Below, piece by piece: positions 12,376 through 23,297 of a stretch of DNA of 64,000 nt. The notes below the pieces were generated by a model. It had not been told where the DNA came from, did not search any database, and worked only from the letters and a program-made list of their open reading frames with translations. Position 1 is the first letter of the stretch; each line of letters begins with the position of its first letter. Made by a program: the position numbers and the translations under genes. This stretch comes from Botryotinia globosa (lineage: Eukaryota; Ascomycota; Leotiomycetes; Helotiales; Sclerotiniaceae), in the NCBI GenBank assembly GCA_014898425.1, contig RCSZ01000012.1, forward strand, positions 372,001 to 436,000. The letters run 5' to 3'.

Positions 12376-12996
12376 AAGTGGCTTTTCCCACTCGAAATCA
12401 TGAAGCTTCATCTGAAAAATCATAGAGTTATCGGTACCCCGTGAACTTATCTATCGTAGGTGGGCAATGAAATCATAATCACAACCACAATTACAATCAC
12501 AATCACAATCACATGATATTCCCATCAAGTTCCCTTCATTATCAATTGTTGCACATCTATCATCTAACTTTGGCTTACCCTCGTGATGTGTCAATCAATT
12601 ACCCTACTAGGTAGGTAGAGAGAGTTGAATTATCTGCTTCCCAAACAAACATCTTCAGCCGCACACAGCACAATATAATCATCGTTATTGAAATAATAAA
12701 AGCTCCATGTTGTTGTAATCGCAAATAGATAGATACATCAAACTCAATTCCCTTCCAATCCAATTTCTCAAAAATTTCAATTCCTTCCTCGGCCCAAATC
12801 CTTGACGGAAACACAATACTGGCTGCTACTCAATTACCACGTTATGCAGTCTAAAATAATCGAGTGCAATCTACTCGTCACCTCATCCATAGCCGAGTCA
12901 GCCACTTTAATCCATCGTGCCATCACGCGAATCATCCCATGATATCAACCTCATCAACTCCGTCCAATGTCCCATTATATCAATGGATTCAATTAT

Positions 12997-14245
12997 TTAC
13001 AACTTCGCTGTCAATTTCTCCCCCTTGTGAATGCATGCTACGGCATCGCTAACCAATTCATCAACAAGCGCCCTAGCACTCTTCTTCTCGTTGACAACAG
13101 CAGCCGCTTTACCCATCAAGAAAGGTCGTGCGTTGTCCATAGTCTCATCATCCATATCATCACCGAGAGTCTCCATATCATGCTCAACTGGAATAACACC
13201 CTTGGATGTGAGTTCCTTGATCTCAGCAGCACGGTTCTCCTCCCAGTTCTGAATATAACTGTTGGTTCGTACTCGTAATGGTCTACCAGTGAAGATGATA
13301 GTTCGAACATTGTCATCATGGCCAGCGGTTCTCACAGCCTCTTGATGAGCCTTTGGTGCACCGGCCTCATCGGTCAAGATGAATCTGGTACCGACCCAAA
13401 CGGCACTTGCGCCCAACATTAAAGCTGCGGCAACCGTTGCTCCGTTGAAAATACCTCCTGCAGCGACAACTTGAACAGGCTTTCCACTCATTGGACTGGT
13501 CTTTCCCTTGCAGAGTTCGACAACTGCTGGGATCAAGACAGTTGTAGGGACATCTCCGGTGTGTCCACCACCCTCTCCACCTTGTGCGCAAATAATATCA
13601 ACACCGAGGTCGAGGCATTTCTTAACATGTTTTGGATGTCCGATCATGTTGGCATACAGAATACCAGCTTTGTGTAGTCGTTCAACAACATGTTTTGGTG
13701 GCACACCGACGGCGGAAACAAAGAGTTTGGCACCGCTCTCAATGATAATGGTAATGAGCTCGTCTAATTTTCCTTTGGTATAATCGTAGCTAAAAAAAAC
13801 CCATGTCAGCGACTACATAATGAATTGAGGAGGAGGCTATGGCAGAGAAATTGATGGCAAAGGAGAAGGAAAGGAATGTAACTCAAACTTACTTTGTCTT
13901 TCTCGCAGATCCTCCAACTTGTGGGAGTAGGAGATCAACACCAAAAGGAGCGTTTTGATCGTCCAAAAATGACTTGAGCTCCGCGATTTGCTCTCTTAAC
14001 ATATCTGGAGTGTACCCGATACCTCCTAGAACACCGAGACCGCCGGCATTTGTTACAGCAGCTGCGAGTTTAGGCCCGGCAGCAACATTCATTCCAGCGA
14101 GGATGATAGGATGGTTGATCTTAAGAAGATCAGTGACCGTTGTGCGGAGTTGTTCTATAGGAGGCCAGTCAGTTGTTGATTCCTTCTATTTGGCATTGTT
14201 TTCGAGTAGGCATGTGCTGGCTGGTTACTTACGTTTAGAGGCCAT
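12997..14245 (-). CDS. Nitronate monooxygenase (2-nitropropane dioxygenase family)
   Basis: I model three exons: 14245-14233 (only 13 nt), 14154-13893 and 13789-12997, giving 355 residues. The start is MASKQQLRTTVTDLL. The protein is a TIM barrel of the NPD/NMO flavoenzyme family, which oxidises alkyl nitronates using FMN and oxygen. Visible signatures are HPIILAGMNVAAGPKLAAA and NAGGLGVLGG near the N terminus, and CAQGGEGGGHTGDVPTT (the His near residue 168 corresponds to the catalytic His of class I enzymes). VVAAGGIFNG and ALMLGASAVWVGTRF provide the phosphate-binding region. There is no signal peptide. The ATG is 619 bases from the start of the divergent folate gene. A peptide ending without a peroxisomal signal (TAKL) suggests cytosol. 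Confidence 0.92.
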
Positions 14246-14863
14246 GGTTGCTATATTCTGGTTTATAATGAGATGGCTCTGTGTAATATACTATGAGATG
14301 CAGATATAAGATTTGAGAAACAATCGATCAATAATGAAAAGTAATATGTTGTGAAAGGAGAACAGGTGGATTATTTGAGGAGATTCTCACAGACCTCGGG
14401 ACACTCGATCCTCAAAAAAGAAACGATCCATCCGGGGTAAAAGCCCGGTATGATGGGGAGATGCCTCGGTTTGTCTATTAGCGTCGGGTTAGCCTTTTCT
14501 TGGACCTGCATGCATGCACGTGCGATGTTTCCAGTATGCGCCATGATATAGAATGGAAACGGAATTGAATGCATGGATGGAACGCTTACTTCTATGTCTA
14601 AATCGATGTTGTTTTATATACTGTAGTCTTCAATTGTGAAGATTCAATATGTCCCTCCTATCAAAGTCTGGTGTCCTCCGCATACACCTACCTACCTGCA
14701 CTGCAGGTCACGAGAGTCGCGGCTCAAGAATGTTTCATAATGCGCCGTGGTCCGCGAATACGGTAACCCATTCAACCACTATCAACAAAGCTGCTTTCAA
14801 ACTTCAAGTTTCTTCATTTGAATTGATCATCTCTATCTCCAAGCAAGGAAGAATACTACATCG
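14246..14863. promoter_or_regulatory. Divergent promoter region, NMO / HPPK-DHPS
   Basis: This 618-base space separates two divergent start codons and must hold both upstream regions. A palindrome-like TGCATGCATGCACGTGC sits near 14508-14524. I cannot assign specific regulators. A 67-codon minus-strand frame here is probably chance. Confidence 0.4.
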
Positions 14864-16738
14864 ATGAGGGGCTCGCTATTATCATCCGTGGTGAGGCGGA
14901 GTGTGAATTTACCACGACCGTTTATCCAAAGACCTTTCCAGGCAGTTTGTAAAGTCAAGACCTCCGCATCTTTGACATCTCGATGCTATAGCTCCGACAG
15001 TGCAGTCTCATCACCACTCGCTTGGACTCAACATCCTCTTAATACCAATTCGCCTAGTGAAAATGATGTGACACAGCTTTCCAAATCCCAAAGTCAACCT
15101 CGACTTGCATATATTGCTTTGGGTAGTAACCTTGGTGATCGAGTGGGATGGATCCAAATGGCTTGCAACAAAATGTCGGAGAGGGGCATCAAAGTCAAGA
15201 GAACGAGTGGGCTATGGGAAACTGAACCTATGTACGTTCTTGATCAAGAGAATTTTATAAATGGTGCTTGTGAGGTGAGTTCTACGTTCGCATTGACTTG
15301 GTATCAATCTATACCACGTGATTATGCATATTGCACTTTTGGAATTTTACATGTCTACATGTCTACCACGTTTGAAAGGTAATCTTCATGATTGCGGTTA
15401 TTGAGAAGCTGCACTTCTGAATGTCAAGTCCAAGGTTAGATGAAACAGGTTCATCAAAACCCCCAAAGCTTTCAAGAAATTTAGCTAACACGGATTCATA
15501 GGTAGAAACAACCTTGGAACCGATTGCTCTACTAAACGAGCTTCAAGCTATTGAGAATGAGATGGGTCGAATGAAGATTATTGATAAAGGTCCAAGAAAT
15601 ATTGACCTTGACATTCTACTTTACGAAAATGAGGTTGTAGATCACCCAAGGTTACAAATACCTCACCCTGGTATGGTTGAGCGGGAGTTTGTTTTGAGAC
15701 CACTGGCAGAGTAATTTCAAGCCCTTAATTCTGTTGACCAACTGTCGCTGATATAGTTGTAGGCTTATTCCTGGACAACCTTTGAATCCTAAAACTCCAT
15801 GGAAGTTTACCCAGGATTATCTAAATGAATTGCCGCCATCCCCGACCCCTTTATCTACCATAACCCCATTACATCCGTCCATTGGTTCATTGCATGCTCT
15901 TAAAAGGAATCGCCAGACCCATGTAATGGCAATTCTGAATATGACACCCGATTCTTTCTCCGATGGGGGTAAAAATCTCAATGAGAGATATTTTCTACGA
16001 GCCAAATCCTCATCACTGATTGGATTCGGAGCAACCATCATTGACATTGGTGGTCAATCAACCGCACCAGGTGCTCCTGAAGTATCATCTGAGGTAGAAA
16101 TAAGTCGCGTTCTACCGGCTATCCAAGAGATTAGGAATACCAAATCGCCCAAGAACGTAGCAATTAGTATCGATACTTATAGGGCATCTGTAGCTAGGGC
16201 TGCTGTTGAAGCAGGTGCGGATATCATTAATGATGTCTCTTCAGGTCAACTTGATCCTGACATGCTATCTACCATGGCCCAACTTGGAAAGACCGTATGT
16301 CTTATGCACATGAGAGGAACGCCAGCAACTATGACGACTCTCACAGACTATGAGCCTGAGGGCCTCATTCCAACCATTGCAAAAGAGCTACTAGAGCGAG
16401 TAGCAGAAGCGGAGGCTGCTGGCATTCGGCGATGGCGTATAATTCTAGATCCCGGAATTGGATTTGCGAAAACACAAGATCAGAATCTCGAAATACTTCG
16501 TCGGATGGATGAATTGCGTGATTGGCCCGGCCTACAAGGCCTGCCGTGGTTGATAGGAGCCAGTCGAAAGAAGTTCATTGGCAAAATCACAGGAGTCCAT
16601 AGCCCGAGCGAAAGAGACTGGGGTACTGCGGCGACAGTGACTGCAGCGATTCAAGGTGGAGCTGACATCGTGAGAGTACATTCTGCAGGGAAGTTAGCTA
16701 GGGTAGCTAAGATGTCGGATGCCATATATAGAGTTTAA
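14864..16738 (+). CDS. FOL1: Folate synthesis bifunctional enzyme HPPK-DHPS
   Basis: I model three exons: 14864-15274, 15502-15710 and 15757-16738, giving 533 residues. HPPK (6-hydroxymethyl-7,8-dihydropterin pyrophosphokinase) spans about residues 81-205, with LAYIALGSNLGDR, TSGLWETEPMY and the Mg-binding GPRNIDLDILLY. Dihydropteroate synthase spans about 262-533, with MAILNMTPDSFSDGG, TIIDIGGQSTAPGA, SIDTYRASVARAA, ADIINDVSSGQLD, CLMHMRGTPATM, ILDPGIGFAKT and WLIGASRKKFIGK. Together they convert hydroxymethyl-dihydropterin plus p-aminobenzoate into dihydropteroate; DHPS is the sulfonamide target. The first 45 residues are rich in Arg/Ser without acids (MRGSLLSSVVRRSVNLPRPF), a likely mitochondrial presequence, matching yeast Fol1 localisation. 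The N-terminal dihydroneopterin aldolase of yeast Fol1 is absent. The usual RVHDV end motif reads RVHSA here. Confidence 0.93.
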
Positions 16739-18300
16739 ATATGCATTCCCCACCCTCAAGATATTGTCCCAAACACGGATATCATGAAGTCTAGCTTCGG
16801 TGCCACGTGATGGTTACATAGGTGAAGATGCTGCTCGCTCGCCATGAATCTATAATCCCTTTATTACAACTCGCCAAGACTGAGTCTGCTTTGTTTGGAG
16901 AGGAAGACGATGAAAACTACATGCTTGCTTTCAAACTGCTACCCACATTTAAACACGGCTTCCAAGGTTACCACATCAATCCATACCTCAAATGCGGTGG
17001 CGATAATCTTTTGGCCATGGACGTAATAGTTCATTTTGTTGCTGGTTCCAAGTGTGTCCTCATCAAAGCCCGAGTCTTTCTATGATTGCCTCAAAATATG
17101 TGTGGTGAAATCATGTTCTATGTCGTTAAAAATATCGTCGGATACTTTTCTACTTGATATGTCTGTGTCTCATAATCTCTCTTCATTTCGCTACTTTAAA
17201 AATACAACTCAAGACAAGCAATGCATTCCACCCAAGCTAGAAGAAAGGAAAAACTCTGATATCTTTTGCGTCTTAGAAATGGTTCCACCGAAACTATATC
17301 CTGTGCCAAAAACGTTCGACAACTCAGATTCAGATTCAGATTCCTATTCCCATTCTCATCTTCGGCTCTGACCCCTCCAGTGAGGCTCGAAGTATACATA
17401 GATAACTAGGTATGACTCGATGCTGCGGAGCTAAAATCCTACCTTCCTCTTTTTCATATAGGCCGCAGAGACGTCATTAGTCCCTCTATAGCAATTAACG
17501 GAGATGTTGATACAACCAATTTTTACACGTAGCTTATCAGATTGTCATCTATCAATATATTCATAAAAAATTATGGAAAGTACCGTAAGGGGAATACTGG
17601 AGAATTCGGATCTTAGCCAAGATGCCCAAGTTATTCGGGTCGTGCAACGTAGCAATATTCAAACTGACAGTGTTTGTTTTGGGGTATTGGTATGGAATCC
17701 GCTACTGTGGTAGTTTTCTTACTGCTTTCGTTGCATTTTCACGGAGTCTCTTGGGACGGAATAGATACATGATGGAAATTGACTTCAAAAGTGATGTTCG
17801 TTACTCTTGTTTGGTGTCGGTTCTCTTGGGAGTGTTATTCTTAACTTTGTGTTGTTGTAATAGCTTATACCTTGGGGCCCTGGAAAGATTTTTTTTCAAG
17901 CCCGATTTTCCTTGTTGATATATCGGTCATATAAGTAAACATTGCATAGAAAAACCATCAATTTTAGGCTTGAATGAATTCGAATAAGTACGCAAAGGCT
18001 GTTGAAGTCTTGACTGCCAATACCAAGAACCCAACCTGACTCATCCGAATTTTTACTATTGACGATGGTGACATCGATATGTGTCACGAAAGCAGTGTTA
18101 CTTCGCAAGTCACCTCAAACTCTAGCACAAACTCAGCATTAGAAGATAGCATCGAAATCACGGAAGTCAGTGAAGTTGAAGATGATCAAAAAAAGAACAT
18201 TTGCATTTTGAAACTAGCTAGAAAGAAAGAAATACTGTCAATTTCCCTTTTCCCCTTTCCCCTTTCCCCAATCACCTACCACTTATCACCCACAACATCC
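16739..18300. other. Intergenic; two doubtful short frames
   Basis: Convergent space between the folate gene and the tyrosinase. A frame at 16822-17085 (87 codons, plus) and one at 17622-17918 (98 codons, plus, two hydrophobic stretches including LVSVLLGVLFLTLCCC) are the best open frames. Neither matches a family I know, nor has clear splice or start context. CCTTTTCCCC pyrimidine repeats lie at 18243-18275. Confidence 0.5.
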
Positions 18301-20717
18301 CTAAATCCTATCTCCCTCTCCCAGACCTGCCGGTCTTCCTCCCGTAACCTCACTATGTACCTCATACTCCCCACTATACTCCGGGAATCCTCCTTGCGCA
18401 CACCTAACCTCCGTACTCACCACACTAATCTTAAGTCCCTCAACATTTCCCCTGTCAATCTCAGTCCCATCAGCTAGCGTAACTCTCCAATGAAGATTCT
18501 GTCTCAAATACGGAATAACGTTTTCGGTTTCGAGAGAGCCGAGATCGCCATTCTTGTACAGTTTGAGGAGGATGGGGGTTAAGGGAACGGTGCCGGAAAT
18601 CATGAGGGAGCGTGCTTCGTCCTTGATGCATTTTCCGCAGCCGGTGGTTTCGGGATTCTTGCCAAAGGAAGAGAAGGTGCCGATGGTGGATTGCTCGGTT
18701 GCCTGGGAGTTTGGTTAGTAAGACAAGATGGAGAAGTTTGTGCGAGGGAGATGAGAGGAGAAATGGACAAGCACTTACCCAAGTTGTAGGATCGGAATTG
18801 AAATCTCCGAGGAAGATTCGGACGCGATAGGTTTGGTGAAGAATATGCTTGGGAGCACGGATGTTGGCAATATACTCGCGGTATTTGATTGGTCTTGTGG
18901 TGGCAGCAGCTTCAGATGCTTGAATCGCGGTTAGACAATTTCTACATGAGCAAAATATTGAGAAAGGATCTTACATTTTCCAATCTCAGACTCAAAGTCC
19001 TCTCCACCTCGAACAGCATCCCCGGGCTTAGGCTTCGCCTTGGCTGAACTATGAAGAAGGTTTGACAAAAGGTTATGTCCGTGAGAAGATGAAGCAGCAC
19101 CATCACCAATAGGTTTCTGAGCTGTATCGCTGCTATCTGAAACAACCTTTTCGGCCTGAGTAGAAATTTGTTCAGGTGCAGCAGCAGTTTGTACGCCCAT
19201 CAATTGCATGAATTGGTTACTAGTAGCACCGTACAATGTCTGCACTGCGGCGAGAACACTTGTTTGATATTGCTGGATGGTAGGATATTTCCATTGTTGA
19301 GTCTCCGGGTAGGCGTAGTTGAATGTGGCTGTGCTACGCACGCCATCGGAAGTCCAGTAGGATTTTCCAGTGGCATTGTTAAATGGCGTCAAGGGGGTAG
19401 TGCTGGTTTCTTGGCTGCCGCTTTGGATAGAAAAAGTTCCATCGCCAGAAGGCTTGTTGATTGCATAACTGTTGGGGTTTAGAGCTTGCCAGATGGCAAA
19501 TTGACGATCGACATTGCTGGTGTATGTCAATACTCGAAGTGATTTCAGCATTGATAGTAGAAGAAGAATCATGACTTACGTATGATGCAACCAAAACAAT
19601 GGATCGAAAGCTGCGTAATCAGGATCGCCCATCTGTCCATTCCCACCAGTTTCACTATGAACACTATTGTGTACATCCTCGATACTACCGTATGTCCCCG
19701 GGGCATTGTTTGATGCCCATTGGTGATTGCTAAAGGCATCGAACTGCTTATAATTGGGATCTCTCATGATCAAGTAAACATTGCTCTGGTAAGAATCGAA
19801 TTGTGATTCCATCGCATCAAAGACTTGTTGCTCTTGAGATTTGGCAGTTGCACTTCCATTGGTTGGATATCGAAGAGTGGTTGGCCATCGTGATTCCTAG
19901 AGATGTCAATGCCTGCTATCATACGCTGAAGCTTAAGGATAATTCTTCATACCGGAGTACTAGGGAAGTCACCCTTTAAAGGATTCAAGGGGTTAAATTT
20001 GTAGGAATAAAGGGGGTTGTTGATTTGAACTGGTTTATTATTTGAGGTTGGAGTGATGATTTGGATCAATGGTTGTCCAACGGCAGTAGGGAAGTACTTA
20101 TCGCCAGCGGGTGGTGTAGCAGCCCAGTCCCAGTATGGCATACGGAAAGTCAACGCAGCTTGTTGATAACGGTTCTTTGTGGAAGCGGGGAATGTAGCAG
20201 CGATCTTTTGTATGATTTGATACAGGTATTGCTGTGTATATGTGAGTATTGAGTGAAAAAACGAGTGAAGTTGCACCTACCTCAAACAACGCAAGGTATG
20301 GACGATGCCATGGTGCAAAAAGAATGGAGCTGTGGGTACAGTAGCCCTGCCATCCAGCCGGGTTATCTCCTTGTACTCCACCCCAGGGACGATAAGGACG
20401 TCCATGAATACCTTGAAAAGTCAGAAAGATACATATGCACGGTGAAACAAGCTCTAGAAAACATACCCGCAATTCCATACCATGATAGATCTGACTTTTG
20501 GTCAAGTTGTTGGAAAGACTGAAGACCAAGTATGTAAAGCGTCCATTGATCAGGAAAGTTACGTTGGAGATCACGAATCTCACGTCTCAAAGGAACAGAT
20601 CCTGAGAATTTTAGCAGAATGAACATCGTACGAAAGTGTAGCCTTACCGTCAGCAGGAGCAGGAGAAGGTCTTGGGGGCCCGGTGATAGGGTAGTTAAGT
20701 GCCGGAATGGTAGCCAT
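18301..20717 (-). CDS. Tyrosinase (polyphenol oxidase, type-3 copper)
   Basis: I model eight exons: 20717-20648, 20601-20467, 20411-20281, 20231-19953, 19896-19580, 19516-18975, 18918-18779 and 18702-18301, giving 671 residues; all phases agree. It hydroxylates monophenols and oxidises o-diphenols to quinones for melanin-type pigments. The CuA site is at about H71 (IHGRPYRPWGG), H95 and H104, in GYCTHSSILFAPWHRPYLAL. The Cys93-x-His95 pair is the usual thioether bridge. The CuB site is H281/H285 (EDVHNSVH) and the H309-H310 pair in FDPLFWLHHTNVDR. The C-terminal region of about 200 residues looks like the fungal tyrosinase C-terminal shielding domain and has a CGKC (CxxC) motif, which in other fungal pro-tyrosinases helps copper loading. 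No signal peptide is visible (MATIPALNYPITGPP), so an intracellular proenzyme is likely. Confidence 0.95.
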
Positions 20718-21741
20718 GATTGCCAAGTACTGCGTGTGCACTCTCTTATGTGGGCTGTATAAATGCTTAGCTATCAAAATGAGATAGAATGAGAAAGTTT
20801 GAGCGATTTAAATAATAAAGAGGGATATCAAGAGAATATAACTACATTTGAATGCTGTGTTGGCCATAACTAGATAAAGGCGCATTGAGGCGTAGTTTCC
20901 CAATAAATCATTGTATACGGCTGTCTACATGAGAAAAGCTACCAAAAGTCACGCCAAGACAATCACGAGAATTCAGCTAAATGAAGGAAACATAGTTCAC
21001 GAATCATGATTGTATAAGTGAGAGTTTGTGCATATGGCAGTGTAACGGCTTGATGCGTATACCGTGATGTTCGTATGCATATCCAGTACATCTTTTGCAA
21101 TAGACAATGGCTTGATGACGGTCAGAAATATTATGACTCCACATTTATCTCACTGGTCACGTTGGTGCTTTATGTCTCGGTGGAGTCAAAGCCATAAGCA
21201 TTCAGATGCAGCCTTGTAAGATGTTCGGGCAGAGACACATGATAGAAGTTACACTGTCGTATTATATTGCAATATGCGGCCCCTGCATTAACCCCGCATT
21301 GAGGAACCTCAGCCGCATTCCACTCACCGACTGAACGTTCGAAATAAATTCAGCAAGCAAGTTAATTTTTTTCCTGAAGGAACCCAAATGTAGTTCAGTG
21401 AGCCTATTGGAAAAAATAGCGAAAACAAGACGTCGTTCGATGAATGAGTGTAGGCCATTAAGCGAGACGGTTTTAGGGGCGCACGAATGGTAACAGGCCG
21501 AACTTCCTGTGCACAAATCTGAACTCCACTACGAAGTTAGTGATTCGTGGGCTCAGCGCATAAGAGTTGTTATAGGGTGAAGCGGCCAAGAAAAGTCAAG
21601 AAACACGTAAGATAAAATGCTTGGGCAGAAGCTGAGTTGTACACAAATTTTATGCATTCCATTTTATGTATACCAAAGATAACAAGGAAAAATAAGAAAG
21701 AAGAAAACTATATCTGCACCCCTCAAAGGCAACCCCCGCAA
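20718..21741. other. Intergenic, tyrosinase upstream region
   Basis: About 1 kb without a convincing gene. It holds the upstream region of the tyrosinase and the 3' flank of the GH72 gene. An 84-codon minus frame at 21262-21516 has no recognisable features. Confidence 0.5.
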
Positions 21742-23297
21742 TTAAAGCAACATCATGCCGCCAATCATGCTGACAAGGGTCACTGCAACAACCCCGAAAG
21801 CTCTCATGTCAGCCTCAGCATTTCTTCCACCTGCACTAGAGGAAGAAGATGTAGAGCTCGACGAACCAGCAGAAGCAGTGTACGTGACAGCACCAGAACC
21901 TGCGGTTGCAGTACCTTGAGATTCGTTTTCAGTATCACCAGCCTCTTGAGATCCAGCTCCATCCAAACCAGGTCCAGTACCCGCGCCTTCAGTCATGTAT
22001 TTCTTAGCAGGAGTAGGCATGGCTGGAAGCGCGTCACCAGAGAAATCCCAATCAGAACTTTCGGTTGGACAAGTGCTTGCAGATCCACTAGTAGTAACGG
22101 CCCCACCGGCACCTGTTGGGGAAGTCGTGTTTGCGTATGCTTCCTTGAGGTACGTGTATTGTTCAGTGGTGGAGACGGTTCCATCGGTGATATCCACCAG
22201 ACCATATCCGCTACCCTCGTTAGAATACTCATATACAAGACCTCCAGAGAATACGGCAGTCATTTCAGTGCTGTATAAACTGGCTATTTCGGTGAACTTT
22301 CTGGTATTGGTAATGCAACCAAACTCGGACATGCTTTGAGAGTTGTTAGACTTTTGAATTTACAAGTATAAGACAAGGTTAAATCGATAGACTTACAAGA
22401 GAGGAATACTGTAGCCAGTGTAGTTTTTGATGAGAGTATCCCAGCCGGATGTGGTCATAGAAGAAGGATCGCACCATGAATAGTCATTGATTGCGTAGAA
22501 GTCGGATCGCTCATCATCAGTGCCGCAATTCAAGTACTCGGCAAGTATATATTGGTTAGAAGCAACATCTGCAGCTGAGTAACCGACAGGAATGGATCGG
22601 TAACCCCGGCTACCAATGTATTCCTTCATGTCTCGAACGATAGCTTTGACATATGGAGCACAATTGGTGTTGTTCACATCGTTGATGACTTCATTGCCGG
22701 AGAGGAATGCAAGAGTATTGGTGTAATTCGCGAACTTGTCAATAGTGGCAAAAATGGATTGAAGGTAAACACTGTTGTATGATTCTTTGGGTTCGTTTCT
22801 GTTGAGAGAATATAGAGGGGTATCGGTATCGAGGACAAGATAGATACCAGCATCAGCGAGGTACCCCATACACTCGTCGTGGTCTGCAGTGTTGTCGACA
22901 GCGTAAACTCTGATTGTATTAATTCCTAGTTCTTTAAAATACTCGACATCTCTCTTGCATGCAGTTGCATTAGCAATTGGATCGGAAGTAGTACCAGTTC
23001 CTCCACCTGTTTTCGAAGATTAGCCATAAAGCCTTTGTGAAGACATCAATAGTTTTACCTGGCTGATAGTCGACACCACGAATATAGAAGCGATCGCTAC
23101 CCTTGTAGAAAGCTGAAAGCAGTCATTATTAAGTTTACAAAGTAGTATTTGAAAGCCATACCATTTCCCGAAATCATAACAGCCTCAACACTTGCAGTAG
23201 ATGAAGCTCTTGCTGCCAGCACAGGAGTGCCAGTTGCTGCAGTCATACCAAAGGAGGCAACAGAGGCAAAAAGCCCAAATATTGTACTTTGCCTCAT
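21742..23297 (-). CDS. GPI-anchored beta-1,3-glucanosyltransferase (GH72, GAS/GEL)
   Basis: I model four exons: 23297-23162, 23112-23059, 23006-22397 and 22333-21742, giving 463 residues. The enzyme cuts and re-joins beta-1,3-glucan chains in the cell wall. An N-terminal signal peptide (MRQSTIFGLFASVASFGM) precedes the GH72 domain (about 40-345), with FYIRGVDYQPGGG, INTIRVYAVD and LVLDTDTPLYSLNR. The acid/base Glu169 lies in SGNEVINDVNN and the nucleophile Glu270 in MSEFGC; their spacing of 101 residues equals that of yeast Gas1. After the catalytic domain there is no cysteine-rich X8/CBM43 module, so it belongs to the GH72-minus type. A Ser/Thr/Ala-rich region (about 400-440, with a run of Ser) leads to a hydrophobic C terminus (VVAVTLVSMIGGMMLL), the GPI-attachment signal. 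Confidence 0.95.

Larger units (their letters stand above)
11529..12996. other. Intergenic with several microsatellites
   Basis: This region holds the upstream region of the Sfk1-like gene and the 3' flank of the nitronate monooxygenase gene. It contains a GACGA pentamer run (about 11798-11850), a long AT-rich (TAAAATAAA)-type array (about 12060-12375) and a CAATCA hexamer run near 12478-12514. Long minus-strand frames across the array translate only the repeat (Phe-Ile-Ile-Tyr) and are not genes. Confidence 0.7.

Noticed and set aside
11940..12401. Long minus-strand frames (up to 153 codons) rich in Phe, Ile, Tyr and Leu
   Set aside because: They are translations of the AT-rich microsatellite in three frames at once; no start or splice context.
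16822..17918. Two plus-strand frames (87 and 98 codons) after the folate gene
   Set aside because: No family resemblance, no splice continuation, and ordinary chance length; kept only as a note in the intergenic entry.
12997..23297. A pigment or secondary-metabolite cluster formed by NMO, folate, tyrosinase and GH72 genes
   Set aside because: No synthase, transporter or dedicated regulator lies among them, and the folate and wall genes are housekeeping.
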